Positions 26,155 to 30,175 of a DNA stretch of 30,175 nt are shown here, piece after piece. The notes under the pieces are model-generated. The model saw only the letters and a list, made by a program, of their open reading frames with translations. It ran no database searches and had not been told where the DNA came from. This DNA is from Acrasis kona (taxonomy: Eukaryota; Heterolobosea; Eutetramitea; Acrasida; Acrasidae), in contig JAOPGA020000129.1 in assembly GCA_026419775.2 (NCBI GenBank), positions 1-30,175 of the forward strand. Direction: 5' to 3'. Position 1 is the first letter of the stretch. Each line of letters opens with the position of its first letter. A program made the translations under genes and the position numbers.

Positions 26155-27373
26155 ATGATGGCACACTTTGTCAAATCATTAAAATGCCCACAAACACTTC
26201 GCTCAATGTCGAGGACAACTCCGTCACAGTTCAGGGCAACAAAATACACAGACATTACCAAAATACTCAAAACTCAGCGTCGTAACTATCGCTTCGATTA
26301 TAGAAATGTGAACGAGTTTAATGCAGGAGTCCCAATGTTCGATTTTGGAAGGGTAATTTGTGTGGGCTCAGCAATTTTAGCCGTGGGTTTATTCGTGGAC
26401 GATCAGTTCGGAAAGGAATATAAAAAAACGGAATGGTATCGAAACAACAAACAATACCAGGCGACTAACGCAGTCATTATCGCAACAATTATTTCATTCT
26501 TTTCCCTTAGAATAGCACCTTCACTCGCCCACAGACATTTCGCAGTGTCACTAAATGCCCTTAAAGAAAAAAGAATTCACACATTATTTACATCGATGTT
26601 ATCACACAATGATTTTAAGCAGTTATCCGCCACAGTGGCGGGACTTTATCTACTTTCTGATTTAGAGCTCAAATTAGGAGTAAACAATTATCTTGCACTA
26701 CTCGTTGGCTCTCATGTCATTCCAGTACTTTGTTTTGTTCTATTCAAGTACAAGAATCCTAAGTTCATCATGAATGGTATGAGCACATCAGTGTTTGGCT
26801 TACTTGGTGCCCATGCTATTATCAATCCAAATAAGTCTCTTGTTAGTCTCAAACCCTTGGGAGTTGATTTTGACATTACATTCTTCCATCTTTTTGCTGC
26901 TTTACTTTTGGTTAATAGAAATCCTGCCAACTTTGGAGGTTCCATCGTGGGAATATCGGCAGCGTATGCTCTTAGTAAAAACATACAAGATAAAAGTTTT
27001 GGTCCCTACACAATTGTTTCCGGAGAGAGACTGGCTGATGGAGGATTACATAATGCTGTTCTTCAACTACATGGAGTGATTTTGAAAGGAAATTTTGATA
27101 ATCAAAGTAAGTTGATGTAATGTTACATGTTGACTAACCAATATAGGAAGAGGACAAGGAGTAGTTTGGTATGAATATGAAAATGGATTGAAAGCAGTTT
27201 TTAATATGGTGGATGGAGTACCTGTCGGAAAAGTTGAATTGTTTTATCCTGGAGACATTTACTGGGTTACTAATGACTTTAAGGGAGAGGAAACAATTGG
27301 GGAATTATACATTAATAACAGAAGAACTCAATCCATGTCATACATTGATCTGATTAATGGAAGGTACTATTAA
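26155..27373 (+). CDS. Rhomboid-like mitochondrial membrane protein, probably inactive, with MORN-like tail
   Basis: Exons 26155-27106 and 27147-27373 (40-nt intron, phase 1) give 392 residues. The N-terminus is rich in Arg, Lys, Ser and Thr with no acidic residue for about 30 positions, suggesting mitochondrial import. Rhomboid features: several membrane segments, HTLFTSMLSH (142-151), which matches the H..L.TS.FSH motif, and NGMSTSVFGLLGAH with Ser210 at the nucleophile position (GxSx). In the last membrane helix NPANFGG has Asn259 where active rhomboids have His (AHxGG), so protease activity is doubtful. The part after the last helix (about 300-375, GNFDNQ then RRGQGVVWYEYENG and FYPGDIYWVTNDFKG) resembles MORN repeats. 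Closest analogy is the PARL type; function as a pseudoprotease is inferred. Confidence 0.7.
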
Positions 27374-27540
27374 AGCATTTTGAATTTATCTATATGACCA
27401 CTATTGTTGTTTTGTTGATTTTGTTTGATGTGAGTCCACGATCAAGTTCGTGTTGGTGTTGGTTGATTTTGGTTTCCCGCCTCATCATTTCAACTTTTAC
27501 AAAAAAGCATCGCGTAGTTGTCATAAGTTGAACATCGTTG

Positions 27541-30175
27541 ATGAAGAATTCAACTTTGCAGCGGACTGCTACAAGCAATGGAGGAACATTGAGCGGAACT
27601 TCCTCCAATAAACCCACATTCGAAGCAAAACCATCCAGAGTTATATTTAAGGATTTTGAGAGCTTCAAAACATATAAACAAATAGTCACCTTCAGAAATA
27701 ATGATGATTTCCACCAAAGAAAGATACAAGTTGTCCCGCTTCAAAATAGATTTTTCGTTGTTGAGAAGAAGAGCGAGAATACAGGCAACAAAGTAGCTAC
27801 AGGATTAGGAGTTCAATATGAAGTTACTTTTACACCAGATTCCACACACGACTACTCTTGCGATTTGAGAGTAATAGTAGAGGGTGATGGTGAGTTCATT
27901 GTTCCTATTAACGCTATTGGAGATCGAGCGATTCTAGACTTTCCAGCGAGTGTGAATTTTCAGAACACTCCAGTTAAATACGAGTCTGAGCAGGTGTTTT
28001 GTGTACATAATGTAGGAAAGTGCCCTACTACGTTTTCGTTGGAAGCTCGGGGACCATTTACAGTACTTCCGAGAGAAGTTCAACACCTAGAAGTTGGAAG
28101 TAACTTTCAGATGTTCGTCAAGTTCTTCCCTACTGAGAAGCCAGTCAACGGCTACACTTCTCAAATCGAAGTACAATACGAGAACGGAGAGTTTCACACC
28201 ATAGATTTGACAGGAACTGTACAGGACGTAAATGTCAGACTCTCAACTCGAGAAATTCAGATGACCCCAACCTTTATTACTGAGAGATCCCAACAAGTTT
28301 TGAAGATTGTAAATAAGAGCGACATTAAAGTCAATTATGATTGGCGATTGTTCTCTACAATTGAGGATGAGAAAAAACACAAGACTCGTAAAATAGCACA
28401 ATTGTCTCAAGAGCTACTTGACGAAAGTTTGCCAGAGTTTAGGGTAAGTTCTCACGAGTTCATTTTTGTAATACGTCACAGAAACAAAAGAGAGTCATAG
28501 AGAATGAAAATTATTTATTCGATAGTGACGATACATTTAGTCTAAGGCCAGTCTCAGGAGAAGTTTGGCCAAATTCAGAGGAGTACATTTATATTGATTT
28601 CCATCCACAAAGGGAACACCCCCACTATGAGAGGACAGTATTTTGTGACGTTTCCGGACGTGAAATGCGCCTTCCTGTAAGACTTTTAGGAAAAGGTTTA
28701 GGACCAGACACCTCATTTTCATTTTCACAATTGGATCTTGGCGATATTTTTATAAACAAGGTCCAAGAATACGAGGTTCAATTGGATAATAAGGGCCAGT
28801 ATTGAGGCCAACTACCATTTGGTACCAAACACATCAACATTTGCTCGCAAATTTCAATTCACACCATATAGTGGAACACTAGCACCTGTGGACTCGCAAA
28901 AAATAATTATACAATTTTGCTCCAACACAATTGGCGACTTTGACGAGACATTTGTTTGGAAAGTAGAGGGTCGAACGCAGGATCTACACTTAAATTTCAA
29001 GGGACAAGTAATAGGACCGTCCTTCCAAATAGACACAAGAGAAATTGACTTTGGTACAGTTTCGTTCAATTTCATCAATACGAAAATCATTCACCTCACA
29101 AACACTTGTGAGATTCCAATGAAATTTAATTTAAGAGTACCAGAGGACGGAAACATGATGCAAAGAGAATTCAAATTGATTCCAGAGTCGGGAACCAATC
29201 AACCCCGACTCCAGCAGAGAGATTCAGATTGATTTTATGAGCAACACGTTGAAGAGATATCATGCCTCATTAGTAATTGACGTAGAAGATGTTGGCGACA
29301 ATTTAGAAGTAATACCCATTCGAGCAGATTGTGTGGTACCTGATGTTTTATTGTCATCGGGAAAGATTAATTTCGGGGATTGTTTCATTGGTTATCCCTA
29401 CACACAAACAGTCGACCTCGGAAACAAGAGCAACCAACCAGCCAAATATGAAGTCATCTTGCCAAGTGATTCTGACAAGAACAAGAAGGTCATTTGTACG
29501 GTGGATGAACTTAATGGAGTCATTCCCTCCAACTCCACCCACAACATCAAGGTCACCATTGTTACCAAGACGGTTGGAAGTATTTACGTACCTATTTACA
29601 TTAGAGTGTTGGGAAGCGAGAAGCCGCCGTTTGAAGTGAGCGTTTCGGCATTAAGCATCGGACCCATTGTGACATTGGACAGCGATCGATTGGATTGGGG
29701 AAAGATTGATGTCTTGAAGGACCACGTCAAAACACTACGCGTTCACAACAAGTCACCCATACCCGCAAACTTTACGTGTAACTTCACGAAGGGAACTGCA
29801 AACTTTGTTATTAATGAAGACCACAAAAAGGGAACCATACCTCCTAGCACCCAAATAGATATTCCCATCAGTATTGCGCCCGACGAAGCAATGAAATTTA
29901 ATGACGAGCTTTGTGTAGAGTTTCAACATGCCACCCAACCGCTTACTTGTAAATTGGTTGCCATTGGAAAAGGAAGTAGCATCATTTTAATCAACACTCC
30001 TAAACCCGGTATTTATCAATCCGATGACCTCTCCACGATTCACCTCAACAATCAGTTCACGTCCAAGTTGACTTCACATTCCTTCACTTTACAAAATATT
30101 GGTCGAAAGAGCCAAACTCTACAATGGTACCCGGATCGCAAGCGAAATGAATCAGCAAATGGAAACGCAAAGAAG
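27541..30175 (+). CDS. HYDIN: HYDIN, 5' part, cut by window end
   Basis: Ciliary central-pair protein made of many ASH/MSP-like beta-sandwich domains. Exon 1 is 27541-28443; a 38-nt intron (28444-28481) follows; exon 2 starts at 28482. Matches to vertebrate HYDIN are direct: FIVPINAIGDRAILDFP and VNFQNTPVKYESEQ (compare FIVPIRAIGARAILDFP), VNVRLSTREI, LDLGDIFINKVQEYEV, VIGPSFQIDTREIDFG, IRADCVVPDVLLSSG, INFGDCFIGYPYTQTVDLGN and LDWGKIDVLKDHVKTLRVHN. ATG 27541 follows a TTG and gives MKNSTLQRTATSNGG. Two single-base frame breaks interrupt exon 2: near 28797 (one extra base before SIEANYHLVPN) and near 29197 (one extra base before INPDSSREIQ). Both look like one-base insertions, either assembly errors or early decay. 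The frame then stays open to the window edge. Full HYDIN is several thousand residues, so most is missing here. Confidence 0.9.

Overview
The window comes from a compact, AT-rich nuclear genome of a eukaryote that builds motile cilia or flagella. The evidence is a HYDIN gene, histone H4, a Rab GTPase, an XRN-type exonuclease, a eukaryotic-type tRNA-Asp and many very short spliceosomal introns. Those I could place by reading frame are 35-45 nt long, mostly with GTAAGT or GTATGT donors and TAG acceptors. Genes are packed, often divergent, with 50-100 bp between start codons. TAA, TAG and TGA all behave as stops. A free-living flagellated or amoeboflagellate protist fits best (a heterolobosean is one possibility), but the sequence does not settle the lineage. 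Two bases are unresolved (positions 49 and about 3717), so some single-base frame breaks may be assembly errors.

Layout. 1-4.1 kb is a graveyard: a decayed piggyBac transposase, an unrecognised gene fragment with repeated introns, a broken Ty3/gypsy-type remnant, a decayed minus-strand frame and a 20-bp tandem repeat. 4.16-7.02 kb is an intact Crinkler-type gene (P-loop NTPase, nuclease-like region, ubiquitin-like tail) whose last intron is a near copy of two 44-nt introns found 5 kb upstream. 7.3-9.7 kb has tRNA-Asp, a minus-strand RGG-box ORF that may be Gag-like, and an unusual noncoding block of hairpins and compound repeats. 10.3-16.6 kb is a run of host genes: a Rab32-like GTPase, a stefin (visible only after splicing), a TPR-like membrane protein, a small coiled-coil protein, an XRN-like nuclease with a dsRBD-like insert, and an NAD(P)-dependent dehydrogenase.

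16.68-19.26 kb is a complete-looking Tc1-type DNA transposon with 116-bp inverted repeats and two convergent genes: a DD34E transposase and an unrecognised coiled-coil protein. This two-gene element is the best candidate for something undescribed. 19.4-30.2 kb returns to host genes: a membrane-tethered trypsin-like protease, a TPR protein, a divergent histone H4, a lysine/glutamate-rich coiled-coil protein, a rhomboid-like protein lacking its catalytic histidine with a MORN-like tail, and the 5' part of HYDIN, which runs off the window.

The genes do not form a single pathway. The linking themes are mobile DNA in the left half and near 17-19 kb, and ordinary cell-biology genes elsewhere.
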